A stretch of 57,670 bases of DNA. Origin: Bacteroidales bacterium. GTDB lineage: Bacteria; Bacteroidota; Bacteroidia; Bacteroidales; UBA932. Made by a program: the position numbers and the translations under genes. Of the stretch, positions 40,686 to 50,268 are shown piece after piece. The notes under the pieces were generated by a model. The model was not told the origin of the DNA and did no database searches. It worked only from the letters and a program-made list of their open reading frames with translations. The DNA is taken from positions 1-57,670 of the forward strand of contig JAFZYD010000105.1 of assembly GCA_017616475.1 (NCBI GenBank). The letters run 5' to 3'. Each line of letters opens with the position of its first letter. The stretch's first letter is position 1.

Positions 40686-41963
40686 ATGCGACGACTCTTT
40701 CTGATACTTTCCTCCGCCGCACTGCTGGCAGCAACCGGGTGCAAACCTCAACTAGAATCGGACGAGGCCATACTCGACCGCATAGAGCAGGCCACTATTA
40801 AATACTTCACCGAGTTTGCCGAGCCTGCTACCGGTATGGCCCGCGAGCGCAACGAAGATGTGCACGGCAACATCGTTACCACCGGCGGCACCGGCTTCGG
40901 AATGATGGCTATTATTGCGGGCGCCGAGCGCGGCTACTACCCCCGCGAAGAGGGCGAAACCCGCCTGGAGAAGATTATATCGTCTTTGGAGCGCATAGAG
41001 CGCTTCCACGGCGCCTGGGCGCACTGGTACGACGGTGACAGCGGCGAGGCATATCCTTTCAGCAAATACGACGACGGCGGCGACCTGGTGGAGACCGCGT
41101 TCCTCACCGTCGGCATCCTCACCACCCGCCAGTGGACCAAAAACGATGCGTTGAAGGCCCGCTGCGACAACCTCTGGCGCGGCGTGGAGTGGAACTGGTA
41201 TACCCACGACACCGACAGCCTCTACTGGCACTGGTCCAAAAATTACGATTGGAAGATGAACCACCGCATCCGCGGCTTCGACGAAACGCTCATAACCTAC
41301 ATTCTGGCGGCATCTTCCCCGACCTATCCCATCACCAGAGAGTGCTACGAGGCCTCTTACAAGACCAGCCCCTACTACTACAACGGCAACGAATATTACG
41401 GCATCCCGCTCACAATAGGTATGCCCTACGGCGGGCCGCTGTTCTTCACCCACTACTCCTTCCTGGGGCTCGACCCCCGCGGCCTGACGGACGGCTATAC
41501 CGATTATTTTGAGCGCAACCGCAATCAATGCCTCATTCACCGCGCATACGCTATGGACCACCCGGAAAAGAAGCTGGGCGAAGATTTCTGGGGATTCACA
41601 TCCAGCGACGACGTCCTGCTTGGCTACGCCGGCCACTACCCCGGCACCGATGAAGAAAACGGCACCGTGAGCCCCACCGCCCCGGTATCGTCCATAGTCT
41701 ACACTCCGGAGGAGAGTATGGCCGTTATCCGCCGCCTGCTTAAAGACAAGCGCACCTTCGGCCCCTACGGCTTCTACGATGCAATAAACTATTCCTTGCC
41801 GGAAAACCAGCAGGTGCTGGAACACTACCTGGCAATTGACCAGGGCCCCGAAGCGGTTATGATAGAGAATTACCGCAGCGGCCTGCTCTGGAATCTGTTC
41901 GGCGGCTGCCCGGAAATAAAGGCCGGCCTGGAAAAACTCGGATTCAGCTACAACAACAATTAA
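40686..41963 (+). CDS. GH144-type lipoprotein, predicted beta-1,2-glucanase
   Basis: A 425-residue lipoprotein (lipobox AATGC, Cys19) with a single (alpha/alpha)6 domain of the glucoamylase-like group. Landmarks: TTGGTGFGMMAI, HWYDGDSGE, DDGGDLVETAFL, WHWSKNYDWKMN, GGPLFFTHYSFLGLDPR and AIDQGPEAVMIENYRSGLLW. Length and motifs fit family GH144, whose founding member from Chitinophaga pinensis is an endo-beta-1,2-glucanase and whose Parabacteroides member is an exo-type sophorose-releasing enzyme. It lies 4 nt after GH3. Whether this copy acts in endo or exo mode cannot be told from sequence. Confidence 0.82.
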   Translation: MRRLFLILSSAALLAATGCKPQLESDEAILDRIEQATIKYFTEFAEPATGMARERNEDVHGNIVTTGGTGFGMMAIIAGAERGYYPREEGETRLEKIISSLERIERFHGAWAHWYDGDSGEAYPFSKYDDGGDLVETAFLTVGILTTRQWTKNDALKARCDNLWRGVEWNWYTHDTDSLYWHWSKNYDWKMNHRIRGFDETLITYILAASSPTYPITRECYEASYKTSPYYYNGNEYYGIPLTIGMPYGGPLFFTHYSFLGLDPRGLTDGYTDYFERNRNQCLIHRAYAMDHPEKKLGEDFWGFTSSDDVLLGYAGHYPGTDEENGTVSPTAPVSSIVYTPEESMAVIRRLLKDKRTFGPYGFYDAINYSLPENQQVLEHYLAIDQGPEAVMIENYRSGLLWNLFGGCPEIKAGLEKLGFSYNNN

Positions 41964-41975
41964 CCATTATATCAA

Positions 41976-44975
41976 ATGAAAAGATTAATCCTCACAACAC
42001 TGGTTCTGCTGTCGTTCGCGCTGGGCGCGCAGGCGCAGTATCAGGTCAGGGGTGTCATCTCGGACGATCTGGGGCCGGTAATAGGCGCCACCGTTATGGA
42101 GGCGGGTACCACCAACGGTACCTCCACCGACTTTGACGGCAATTTCACCCTGAACGTCTCGGGCCCAGACGCCCTCGTGGAGGTCAGCTGCATCGGCTAT
42201 GCCTCGCAGACCTTCCCCGCAAAGGACTTCCCCGCAAGCATCCTGCTAAAGGAGGATGTAAACTTCCTGGACGAAGTGGTTGTCGTAGGTTACGGCACCC
42301 AGAAGTCCAAGGACCTCACCGCGCCTATCGTGAATGTCAAGGGCGAGGAGCTTAACAAGCAGATTACCGGCAACGCCATAAGCGCGCTGCAGGGCAAGGC
42401 CAGCGGCGTGCGCATAATCCAAAGCGGTGCGCCGGGCGCTGCCCCGGCCGTCACCATTCGCGGTACCGGCTCCATTGGCAACTACGCCTCCCCGCTCTAT
42501 GTGGTGGACGGTGTGTTCGTAGACAATATCTCCTTTATCGCCACGGGCGATATAGAAGAGATGACGGTGCTCAAAGATGCCTCCGCCGCCGCCATCTACG
42601 GTGTGCGGGCCGCGAACGGCGTAATTTTAATCACCACCAAGAAGGGCGTAATCAACCACACCAACATAAGCTACGACGGCTACGCCGGTCTTCAGGTGCC
42701 CGTCAACGTAATGAAGCTGGCCAACCGCGACCAGTATGTGGAACTGCTCAACAGCGCCTATTCGATTGACGCCACCTATGTTCCCAAGGTCGCTTCCGAT
42801 TACCCCACCAGCACCGACTGGTACGCCACTATGCTGCGCAAGGCGCTCACCCACAGCCATAACCTGGATGTTTCGGGCGCCACCGACAAGACCAACTACA
42901 GCTTTGGCGTGGGTTATTTCTATCAGGACGGCATTATGGATTCCGACAACTGGTACAGCCGCATAAACCTGCGCGGCCGCATAGACCAGAAGGTAAAGGA
43001 TTGGCTCACCCTGGGCAGCAACGTGCTCATAAGCGACTACACCCGCAAGGACCCCAACTCGGGCGCATTCTACCAGGCGTTCGTGAACCCGCCGGTATAC
43101 CCCGTTTATAACGACGCCAATGTAGATGCGTACCCAGTCAAGTTCGATTCGCCCCAGCGCTACGGCTACGGCGGCTCCTACGGCAACCCCTACGCCTCCA
43201 ACTATTACAACGACAGCAAGACCGAGGGGCTGGATTTGGTGTTCAGCACCTACGCGGAGCTCAAGTTCTTCGAAGACCGGCTTAAATTCCGCAGCGCCTA
43301 CAACCTCGATTTCGAGGCCTATAAGACCGCCGGATACACCCCCGAATATCTGGTATACGGCACCCAGGGCAGCGGCGCTTCGGTACAGAGCAAGACCTTC
43401 GGCATCCGCCGCAAGCAAATCATAGACAACACCCTCACCTGGGCCGACAGCAAGGGGCCTCACTCCTACTCCGCTATGTTGGGCCAGAGTACCCGCATAG
43501 AGACGCTGCAGGGGCTCTCCGGCAGTGCCCCGTCCGTGCCGGACATCGACGAACAGAGCCACTACATTGGCCTAGGCTCCACCAACGGCATTTCGGTGAC
43601 CGACCTCAACCCCGGCCCGTACCGCTACCACGGCCTGTCGTTCTTCTCCCGCGGCACCTACAACTACAAAGATACCTATCTGGCAACCGTCACTATGCGT
43701 GCCGACGCCTCCAGCAAGTATCAGCAGAAGTGGGGCTTCTTCCCCTCCGTGGGTCTCGGCTGGGTAATCACCAACGAGGAGTTTATGAAGAGCCACCCGG
43801 CGTTCGAATATCTCAAGCTGCGCGCCAGCTGGGGTATGCTGGGTAACGACAACGTGCCCGCCAACTCCGTTTCCATTCTCGGTTCCAGCGGCTACGGCGC
43901 ATCGGCAGTGTTCAATGACGTTCTTGTGGACGGCGTCGGTGCCCAGACCGTATATCAGAACTACCTCAAGTGGGAGGTTGTTACCGAAGCCGACCTCGGC
44001 CTGGACTTCTCCTTCTGCAAAAACCGCCTTTCCGGTACTTTGGACTACTACAACCGCACCACCAACAACGTAGTCTTCTACGTTCCCATCGCGGTGGGCG
44101 GCGGCACCACGGAGCTGCTGGCCAACAACGGCACCGTGCGCAACAGCGGTTTTGAGTTCGACATAAAGTGGAGCGACCGCATAAGCGACGATTTCTCATA
44201 TAACATAGGCTTCAACGCCACCACCGTCCGCAACCGCGTTATTGCGCTGCAGGACCGCGATTACATCCCGGGCGCGACCGTGCGCGGCAACTATTCCACA
44301 CGCACCCTCCCCGGTTACCCCATCGGTTCTTTCTGGGGCTACAAGATCGATTACGTTTACGAGTCGACCAAGGATGCGCTTCTGGACGAACAGGTGCAGG
44401 ACCTCAAGGGCGCCGGCTACTTCCGCTACCACGACGAATATGAAGACGGTGTGATTGACGACAAGGACCTTACCTACCTGGGAAGCCCCATCCCCTGGCT
44501 TATGACCGGCCTGGACTTCGGGCTCAACTACAAGCGCTGGGACTTCGCCATTTCGCTCTACGGCCAGTTCGGCAACAAGATTTTGAACGCCAAGCGTATG
44601 ACCCGCGGTGTCTTCTCCGACGGCAACTACGACCTCGACTTCTACAACAACGCCTACCCCAAGAACAAGAATTACCCCAGCGCTACAGCCTACACCAGCG
44701 CCTACACGCAACGGGCCAACTCGTTCTTTGTAGAAGACGCCTGGTTCGCCCGCATCCAGAACGTTCAGCTGGGTTATACCATCCCCTCCATCAAGGGCTG
44801 GGACAGCTTTGAGTCGGCCAGAATCTATCTGTCTGCACAGCGTCCGTTCACCTACTTCACCTACAACGGTTTCACTACCGAAATAGGCGGCACCCCTACC
44901 GAGTCCGGCATCGATTCCTCCACCCACCCGATGCAGGCCATCTATACAATTGGTCTCAAACTCAACTTCAAGTAG
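41976..44975 (+). CDS. SusC/RagA-family TonB-linked outer-membrane transporter
   Basis: A 999-residue SusC homologue. Signal peptide ending AQA-Q, carboxypeptidase-regulatory-like domain (about 22-100; VRGVISDDLGPVIGATVMEAGT), TonB box-like region LDEVVVVGYGTQKSKDLTAP, plug (about 115-225; ALQGKASGVRI, RGTGSIGN, PLYVVDGVFVDN, DASAAAIYGVRAANGVILITTKKG) and the 22-strand barrel. It imports oligosaccharides captured by the SusD homologue that starts 6 nt downstream. No regulator (hybrid two-component or anti-sigma) is next to this locus. Confidence 0.95.
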   Translation: MKRLILTTLVLLSFALGAQAQYQVRGVISDDLGPVIGATVMEAGTTNGTSTDFDGNFTLNVSGPDALVEVSCIGYASQTFPAKDFPASILLKEDVNFLDEVVVVGYGTQKSKDLTAPIVNVKGEELNKQITGNAISALQGKASGVRIIQSGAPGAAPAVTIRGTGSIGNYASPLYVVDGVFVDNISFIATGDIEEMTVLKDASAAAIYGVRAANGVILITTKKGVINHTNISYDGYAGLQVPVNVMKLANRDQYVELLNSAYSIDATYVPKVASDYPTSTDWYATMLRKALTHSHNLDVSGATDKTNYSFGVGYFYQDGIMDSDNWYSRINLRGRIDQKVKDWLTLGSNVLISDYTRKDPNSGAFYQAFVNPPVYPVYNDANVDAYPVKFDSPQRYGYGGSYGNPYASNYYNDSKTEGLDLVFSTYAELKFFEDRLKFRSAYNLDFEAYKTAGYTPEYLVYGTQGSGASVQSKTFGIRRKQIIDNTLTWADSKGPHSYSAMLGQSTRIETLQGLSGSAPSVPDIDEQSHYIGLGSTNGISVTDLNPGPYRYHGLSFFSRGTYNYKDTYLATVTMRADASSKYQQKWGFFPSVGLGWVITNEEFMKSHPAFEYLKLRASWGMLGNDNVPANSVSILGSSGYGASAVFNDVLVDGVGAQTVYQNYLKWEVVTEADLGLDFSFCKNRLSGTLDYYNRTTNNVVFYVPIAVGGGTTELLANNGTVRNSGFEFDIKWSDRISDDFSYNIGFNATTVRNRVIALQDRDYIPGATVRGNYSTRTLPGYPIGSFWGYKIDYVYESTKDALLDEQVQDLKGAGYFRYHDEYEDGVIDDKDLTYLGSPIPWLMTGLDFGLNYKRWDFAISLYGQFGNKILNAKRMTRGVFSDGNYDLDFYNNAYPKNKNYPSATAYTSAYTQRANSFFVEDAWFARIQNVQLGYTIPSIKGWDSFESARIYLSAQRPFTYFTYNGFTTEIGGTPTESGIDSSTHPMQAIYTIGLKLNFK

Positions 44976-44981
44976 AATGCT

Positions 44982-46463
44982 ATGAAAAAGATATTATTAC
45001 TCATATTGCCCCTGGCGCTGATGCTGGCCGGATGCGCGGAATTTTTGAACATCCGCCCGGAAGGCACCGCCACCAGCGAAGGAATGGACTACACCAATCC
45101 GGAGAACATAATAAAACCGGTGAGCGCCGCATACGCGCAGTTGCGTTCCTACAACTGCTCCGCATTCCCGTTCATCGGCTGCCTTGAAGTCACCAGCGAC
45201 GATGCCGACAAGGGTTCCACTCCGGAGGACGGCGCTTCTATGAAAGAGCTGCAAACCTTCACCTATGGTGCCTCCAACGAGCTTATCCTGGCACAGTGGA
45301 CCGGCTGGTACGATATGGTATCTGCCGCCAACAACGTGCTGGACCAGATGGAGACCTTCAAGAAGAACCTTAAGTCCGAAGAGAACCTGGCCACCGTGGA
45401 GCAGTGCATCGGCGACGCCAAGTTCATTCGCGCCTACGCATATTTCTACCTTGTCCGGATGTGGGGCAACATCCCCCTGATTGACAAGACTATGACCGCA
45501 TCCGACCTGGCTTCGCTTAAGCAGAAGACTCCTGCGGAGATTTATGCCTTTATAGAGAGCGACCTGCAGGATGCCATAAACCGCCTGCCGGCAAGTTGGC
45601 CGCGTATGTATATCTCCCGCGCCAACAAATACACCGCAATGGCATATCTGGCCAAGGTGAGCCTGTATCAGGGCAAATACGACCAGGCCGCAAACCTCTG
45701 CGACCAGTTAATAGCCAGCGGCAAGTATTCCCTTATGCCGAGCTTCCGCTACGTCTTCTCTATGGAAGGCGAGAACTGCGCCGAGAGCGTGTTCGAGATT
45801 GAGAGCAGCACCCTGGGCAAGACCACCGGCGACGCCGCCTACAGCGAGTACGCCTACCACCAGGGCCCCCGCAACAACACCCCCGCCAATATGCAGGGAT
45901 GGGGCTTCTGCGTGCCCAGCGACGCTCTTATTGCTTTCCTGACGGAGCGCGGCGACACCGAGCGCATGGCCACCACCTTGCTCTACAGCGGCACCAAAAC
46001 TCCCGAGGGCGACGAAATTGCTGCAACCTGCCCCAACCCCGTTTACAACGGCAAGGTGTATACCCCTTCGTTCTACAACAAGTGGAACAACAACGGCTAC
46101 GGCTACGACCACAACCTGCGCGCGATGCGCTACAGCGAGGTCCTGCTTATGTATGCGGAGGCTCTCGCCCGCGGCGCACAGCCCGGCGCCCTTAGTGGAT
46201 ACACTGCACAGACCGCCCTGGATATGGTCCGCGCACGCGTAGGCCTGGAGCCGGTAGAGGCAACCGTAAACAATATACTTGACGAGCGCCGCGCAGAGCT
46301 GGCACTGGAGGAGGACCGTTTCCTGGACCTCATCCGCACCGGCCTTGCCACAGAATACCTGGGCGGCCTTGGCTATCAGGAGGGCAAGAACAACCTCTTC
46401 CCGATTCCCGCCACCCAACTTCAGTTGAATACAAATCTTAAACAAAATCCTAACTATCTTTAA
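44982..46463 (+). CDS. RagB/SusD-family glycan-binding lipoprotein
   Basis: A 493-residue lipoprotein (lipobox LAGC, Cys18) with the SusD plan: TPR-like helical scaffold (about 60-300; AKFIRAYAYFYLVRMWGNIPL), ligand-facing loops, and the C-terminal signature LDERRAELALEEDRFLDLIRTG ending NTNLKQNPNYL. It forms the lid on the SusC transporter encoded immediately upstream and captures oligosaccharides at the surface. 28 nt separate it from the LamG-like gene. Confidence 0.95.
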   Translation: MKKILLLILPLALMLAGCAEFLNIRPEGTATSEGMDYTNPENIIKPVSAAYAQLRSYNCSAFPFIGCLEVTSDDADKGSTPEDGASMKELQTFTYGASNELILAQWTGWYDMVSAANNVLDQMETFKKNLKSEENLATVEQCIGDAKFIRAYAYFYLVRMWGNIPLIDKTMTASDLASLKQKTPAEIYAFIESDLQDAINRLPASWPRMYISRANKYTAMAYLAKVSLYQGKYDQAANLCDQLIASGKYSLMPSFRYVFSMEGENCAESVFEIESSTLGKTTGDAAYSEYAYHQGPRNNTPANMQGWGFCVPSDALIAFLTERGDTERMATTLLYSGTKTPEGDEIAATCPNPVYNGKVYTPSFYNKWNNNGYGYDHNLRAMRYSEVLLMYAEALARGAQPGALSGYTAQTALDMVRARVGLEPVEATVNNILDERRAELALEEDRFLDLIRTGLATEYLGGLGYQEGKNNLFPIPATQLQLNTNLKQNPNYL

Positions 46464-46491
46464 TTAACCCTTTTAAATTATTAACACACAA

Positions 46492-47343
46492 ATGAAAAAG
46501 TTTTTTGTAGTTCTGGCTGCTTTTGCAGCACTCACTCTCGCTTCTTGCGACAAAGAGAACAAGAAAGTTGACCCCACCGGCGGCGTTGACGTATGCTCCG
46601 AAAACCTGGTTGCATACTTCCCTCTCAACTCCGCTACCGACTGTGTGGTAACTGGCGAAGGTGTCACCTACGACGCTCTTGCCGGAACCGCTAAATTCGG
46701 CGTAGGCGCACGCGGCGGCTGCTACGAGAGCACCGGCGATGTCAACACAATGGCATACCTGAGCCTCAAGGTTCCCGCAAACTTCGTAAGAAGCCTCACC
46801 TCCTTCACCCTTTCTGCCTGGATTTTCCCCAACGACTATCGCGGCGGTATCTTCACCGTTGGTTCTGTAGACAAGGTCGTTGACGCAAACTGGGGTGCAT
46901 TCGACCTCTTCCTGGACGGTGGTGACGCAGACTCCGGCGCACTGCTCAAGGGTTACTTCTACAACGACAACACCGCTGCCGACTGGCACGGCTTCTACCC
47001 CGGCTTCAGGGCCATCAACGCTCTGGCTTGGCAGTTTGTAACTATGACCTACGACGAGAACTCTTCCAAGGCTATGATGTTCGTTAACGGAAGCAAGGTG
47101 TTCGAGCAGGACGTTCTTCTTGGCGACGGCAAGGCCGGTGCCGGCAAAATCACTATGCTCAACGCTGCCAACTGCTACATCGGTGCATTCGCACAGCGCG
47201 TAACCGGTGCTTCCGCAGAGGAGTGGCTGAGCTACTTCAGCGGCAAGATAGACGAGGTCCGTTTGTTCAACAAGGGCCTTTCCGAGACCGAAGTTGCACA
47301 GCTCTACAGGGCTGAGGTTGCAGTTACCGACGGTCTGGACTAA
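46492..47343 (+). CDS. LamG/concanavalin-like surface lipoprotein
   Basis: A 283-residue lipoprotein (lipobox LASC, Cys19). After a short linker the body is a LamG-like jelly roll: LVAYFPLNSATDCVV, SFTLSAWIFPNDYRGGIFTVG, AWQFVTMTYDENSSKAMMFVNG, and IDEVRLFNKGLSETEVAQLY, the usual C-terminal strand of LamG/concanavalin-A-like modules. Such genes often occupy the SusE/surface glycan-binding position after susD. It most likely helps hold beta-1,2-glucan chains at the surface; a catalytic role is unlikely as no catalytic motif is visible. Confidence 0.8.
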   Translation: MKKFFVVLAAFAALTLASCDKENKKVDPTGGVDVCSENLVAYFPLNSATDCVVTGEGVTYDALAGTAKFGVGARGGCYESTGDVNTMAYLSLKVPANFVRSLTSFTLSAWIFPNDYRGGIFTVGSVDKVVDANWGAFDLFLDGGDADSGALLKGYFYNDNTAADWHGFYPGFRAINALAWQFVTMTYDENSSKAMMFVNGSKVFEQDVLLGDGKAGAGKITMLNAANCYIGAFAQRVTGASAEEWLSYFSGKIDEVRLFNKGLSETEVAQLYRAEVAVTDGLD

Positions 47344-47361
47344 TAATTTGACCCATTCAGG

Positions 47362-47387
47362 CACGGAGGCCCTGACCGGCCTCCGTG
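47362..47387 (+). promoter_or_regulatory. Perfect intercistronic hairpin before the second GH144-type gene
   Basis: CACGGAGGCC (47362-47371) pairs perfectly with GGCCTCCGTG (47378-47387) around CTGACC. There is no T run and the arm ends 5 nt before the ATG at 47393. It could stabilise the upstream mRNA, serve as a processing site, or lower translation of the last gene by blocking its ribosome-binding region. Confidence 0.7.
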
Positions 47388-47392
47388 TCACT

Positions 47393-49039
47393 ATGTTTAG
47401 AACCATCTTTCGCGCACTGCCCGCGGCGGCGTTGCTGCTCGCCGTGCTTGCCGCCGCGTCCTGCAAAAAGACGCCGGAAGGCGACAAGGCGCCCAACGCC
47501 GTGCTGTTTTCCTGCACCATAGACGGCCGCAAAGTGGCCAGCGGCGGCCGCGTGAGCGGCGCCTCCACGAGCAACGTGGTGGTAGATATGGAGTTTTCCA
47601 GCGCCGTGGACGCCACCAAGATGGACTCGGAAAAAATCTGGTTCAGCAATTTCGGGGAGTTCTCCGTGGCGCAGAAAGACGAGTACACAATAACCCTGAC
47701 GCTGGCCGGACCGCTCAAAGAATACACCTCCTACAATGTTTTTGTTCTGGCGGGAGATTACCTTGGCGTGCACCTTATTGGCGATTATTCCTTCGGGTTC
47801 GTGACCGGGATGGAAGAGAAGCAAGTATTCCCCGAAATACCCACAGAAGACCTTCTGACGCTGGTTCAGGAGCGCACCTTTGCATATTTCTGGGATTACG
47901 CCCATCCGGTGAGCGGCCTGGCACGGGAGCGTTTGAACAGCGGCGAAACGGTTACCACCGGCGGCAGCGGCTTTGGCCTGATGGCAATTCCGGTGGGCAT
48001 AGAGCGGGGCTTCATAACCCGCGAAGAGGGGGCCGGGCGCGCCCTCAAGGTGGTTTCTTTCCTGCAGAACAAGGCGGTGCGCTACCACGGCGCCTTCCCT
48101 CACTGGCTTAACGGCACTACCGGAGAGACTATCGCCTTCAGCACCTATGACAACGGCGCCGATCTGGTGGAGACGGCCTTCCTTATGGAGGGCCTGCTCA
48201 CGCTGCGGAGCTATTTCAGCGGCAGCGACGCCACCGAAACCGCCGTACGCAGCGGCGTCACCGCCCTCTGGGAGGCGGTAGAATGGGACCATTTTACCCG
48301 CGGCGGTCAAAACGTGCTCTACTGGCACTGGTCGCCCGACTACGGCTGGCAGATGAATATGCAGATAAAGGGATGGAACGAAGCGCTGATAGTGTATGTG
48401 CTGGCGGCATCATCGCCCACACACAGCATCTCCAAAGAGGTTTACGACCGCGGCTGGGCGGCGGGCGCCGCAAACGGCCGCAAGTTCTATGACATCACCC
48501 TGCCGCTGGGGCCCGACTACGGCGGACCTATGTTCTTCGCCCACTATTCGTTCCTGGGGCTGGACCCCCGCAACTTGAGCGACGCCTACGCCAATTATTG
48601 GGAGCAGAACACCGCCCACGCCAAAATCAATTATAACTACTGCGTAAAGAACCCCAGAGGATATTACGGCTACGGCAGCCGCTGCTGGGGCCTTACCGCC
48701 AGCGACTATTCTGCCGGATACACTGCCTCTTCGCCCACCAACGACACCGGCACAATAGCCCCCACGGCCGCCCTGGCCAGTATGCCGTACACTCCGGAGG
48801 AATCTATAGCGGCGATGGAGTATTTCTATTACTATCTGGGCAACAGAATATGGGGCGACTACGGCTTCCACGATGCTTTCAGCCTGGAAGACCGCTGGTT
48901 CGCAACCAGTTACATCGCCATCGACCAGGGCCCTATTATCTGTATGATAGAAAACTACCGCACCGGCCTGCTTTGGGATACTTTTATGAAAAACCCCGAC
49001 GTGTGCCGGGGCCTTGAAAAGTTGGGTTTCAGGTATTAA
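47393..49039 (+). CDS. GH144-type lipoprotein with N-terminal Ig-like domain
   Basis: A 548-residue lipoprotein (lipobox AAASC, Cys24). The frame is open from 47294, but ATG 47393 begins the signal peptide and lies just after the intercistronic hairpin. Residues about 35-140 form a BIG5-like Ig domain (VVVDMEFSSAVDATKMDS, YTITLTLAGPLKEYTSYNVFV); residues about 150-548 are the same catalytic domain as at 40686, with TTGGSGFGLMAI, HWLNGTTGE, DNGADLVETAFL, WHWSPDYGWQMN, GGPMFFAHYSFLGLDPR and AIDQGPIICMIENYRTGLLW. Two GH144-type copies with different architectures suggest division of labour, for instance endo cleavage by one and disaccharide release by the other. The last 4 nt overlap the convergent glycosyltransferase gene. 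Confidence 0.8.
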   Translation: MFRTIFRALPAAALLLAVLAAASCKKTPEGDKAPNAVLFSCTIDGRKVASGGRVSGASTSNVVVDMEFSSAVDATKMDSEKIWFSNFGEFSVAQKDEYTITLTLAGPLKEYTSYNVFVLAGDYLGVHLIGDYSFGFVTGMEEKQVFPEIPTEDLLTLVQERTFAYFWDYAHPVSGLARERLNSGETVTTGGSGFGLMAIPVGIERGFITREEGAGRALKVVSFLQNKAVRYHGAFPHWLNGTTGETIAFSTYDNGADLVETAFLMEGLLTLRSYFSGSDATETAVRSGVTALWEAVEWDHFTRGGQNVLYWHWSPDYGWQMNMQIKGWNEALIVYVLAASSPTHSISKEVYDRGWAAGAANGRKFYDITLPLGPDYGGPMFFAHYSFLGLDPRNLSDAYANYWEQNTAHAKINYNYCVKNPRGYYGYGSRCWGLTASDYSAGYTASSPTNDTGTIAPTAALASMPYTPEESIAAMEYFYYYLGNRIWGDYGFHDAFSLEDRWFATSYIAIDQGPIICMIENYRTGLLWDTFMKNPDVCRGLEKLGFRY

Positions 49040-50262
49040 TTCTCTTTATCCACATCGGGGAGGAAGACCTGTTTGAGACGGTCTTCCAAAGTGGGTTTTT
49101 CTGCGTTGCGGGCAATGTGGTCTTGATAGCGGTTGTAGACGCCGTCCACCACGGTGTCCCAGTCCAGGTAGAGTTGCTCGCGGGCGGCTTTGGAAATTCG
49201 GTTGTAGAGAGCATCGTCGTGCAGGATCTCCTGTATTTTATAGGCAAAGGCCTCTTCCGTGGGTTCCACAATAAAGCCGTTGACCCCGTCCTGCACGGTG
49301 GCGGAGGTGCGGGAGCCTTTGAGGAAGATAGTGGGAGTGCCCTGGCAGGCCGCCTCTATCTGCACCAGCGAATTGGCGTCGTACAGCGAAGGGAAAAGGA
49401 ACAGTTTGGCTCGGGAATAGAGGTCCTGCAGCTCTTCGCGGCCGCCGACAAGGCCGGTAAACACCACATCGCCGGTCAGGCCCAGCTCGTTCACCAGCTC
49501 CACCAGCTGCTTTTCGTCCTGCCCCTGGCCCGCAAATATCATCTTGAAGTGTTCGCCGCGGTCCTTTAAAATTTTGAGGGCGCGTGCGGTGAAATCCAGG
49601 TTCTTCTGGAAATTGAGGCGCCCCACAAACAGCAGAACAGTCTCGCCCGGGGCTATGCCGTAGCGGCTGTTCACGCGGGCTGCCGCCGCGGCCTGGTCGT
49701 CCACCGGAACGTGGTCGGTGGCATTCAAAACCACGTCGCAGGGGGTTGTAAGGCCATATTCGTTCACATACAGATCTTTGATGGCGCCGTTCACCGCCCA
49801 GCATTCGTCACAGGAATTGAAGGTCATCATCAGGGTGTTGAGGGCCATCTTTACTGTCGGCTCCAACTTGAATGTCCGTTCGAAATCTTGCCGGTACTGG
49901 GAGTGAAGTGTGCCCACCACGGGCACCTGATGTATTTTGGCGTAGAACACGCCGGCCATACCCACCGCAAAGGGGGAATGGATGTGGACTATGTCCAGGC
50001 CGCTCTTGGCAAGCGGCAGGTTGAACGCAGGGTCGGCCAGCGGCAGCGGCAGCGAATAGTCCTGCCCCGGCACGGACAGTGATGTGCAGCGCACTATCTG
50101 ATAAGGGAACTCCTTGTCCTGCTCCGGGTTATACCCTTTGACCGCGGGACAAAACACCGCCACCTCGCATTTTTTTGCGAGGCGGCGTGCATAATTGTCC
50201 ACAACTTTTACAACACCGTCTACCATAGGGTAGAAGGTGTCGATGAACAACCCTACTTTCAT
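49036..50262 (-). CDS. Glycosyltransferase family 4, possibly glycolipid-forming
   Basis: A 408-residue GT-B enzyme. N-terminal half starts MKVGLFIDTFYPMVDGVVKVVDNYARRLAKK, as in diacylglycerol glucosyltransferases of GT4; the C-terminal half contains LLFVGRLNFQKNLDF, the donor site FPSLYDANSLVQIEAACQGTP and the final SRTSATVQDGVNGFIVEP. The usual E-x7-E is D-x7-E here (Asp in YDANSLVQIE). The final 4 nt overlap the tail of the convergent GH144-type gene. It is 6 nt downstream of the isochorismatase-fold gene. A lipid acceptor is guessed from the N-terminus and from glsA/glsB next door, but a sugar or protein acceptor is equally possible. Confidence 0.8.
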   Translation of the reverse strand: MKVGLFIDTFYPMVDGVVKVVDNYARRLAKKCEVAVFCPAVKGYNPEQDKEFPYQIVRCTSLSVPGQDYSLPLPLADPAFNLPLAKSGLDIVHIHSPFAVGMAGVFYAKIHQVPVVGTLHSQYRQDFERTFKLEPTVKMALNTLMMTFNSCDECWAVNGAIKDLYVNEYGLTTPCDVVLNATDHVPVDDQAAAAARVNSRYGIAPGETVLLFVGRLNFQKNLDFTARALKILKDRGEHFKMIFAGQGQDEKQLVELVNELGLTGDVVFTGLVGGREELQDLYSRAKLFLFPSLYDANSLVQIEAACQGTPTIFLKGSRTSATVQDGVNGFIVEPTEEAFAYKIQEILHDDALYNRISKAAREQLYLDWDTVVDGVYNRYQDHIARNAEKPTLEDRLKQVFLPDVDKEN

Positions 50263-50268
50263 ATAGTG

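Noticed and set aside
47362..47387. Terminator inside the glucan locus
   Set aside because: The hairpin has no T run and the following gene has no visible promoter; it is treated as an intercistronic hairpin.
40686..49039. Annotation of the two (alpha/alpha)6 enzymes as starch-type glucoamylases
   Set aside because: Their motifs fit the GH144/glycoamylase-like group; no starch-locus genes (GH13, GH97) are present.
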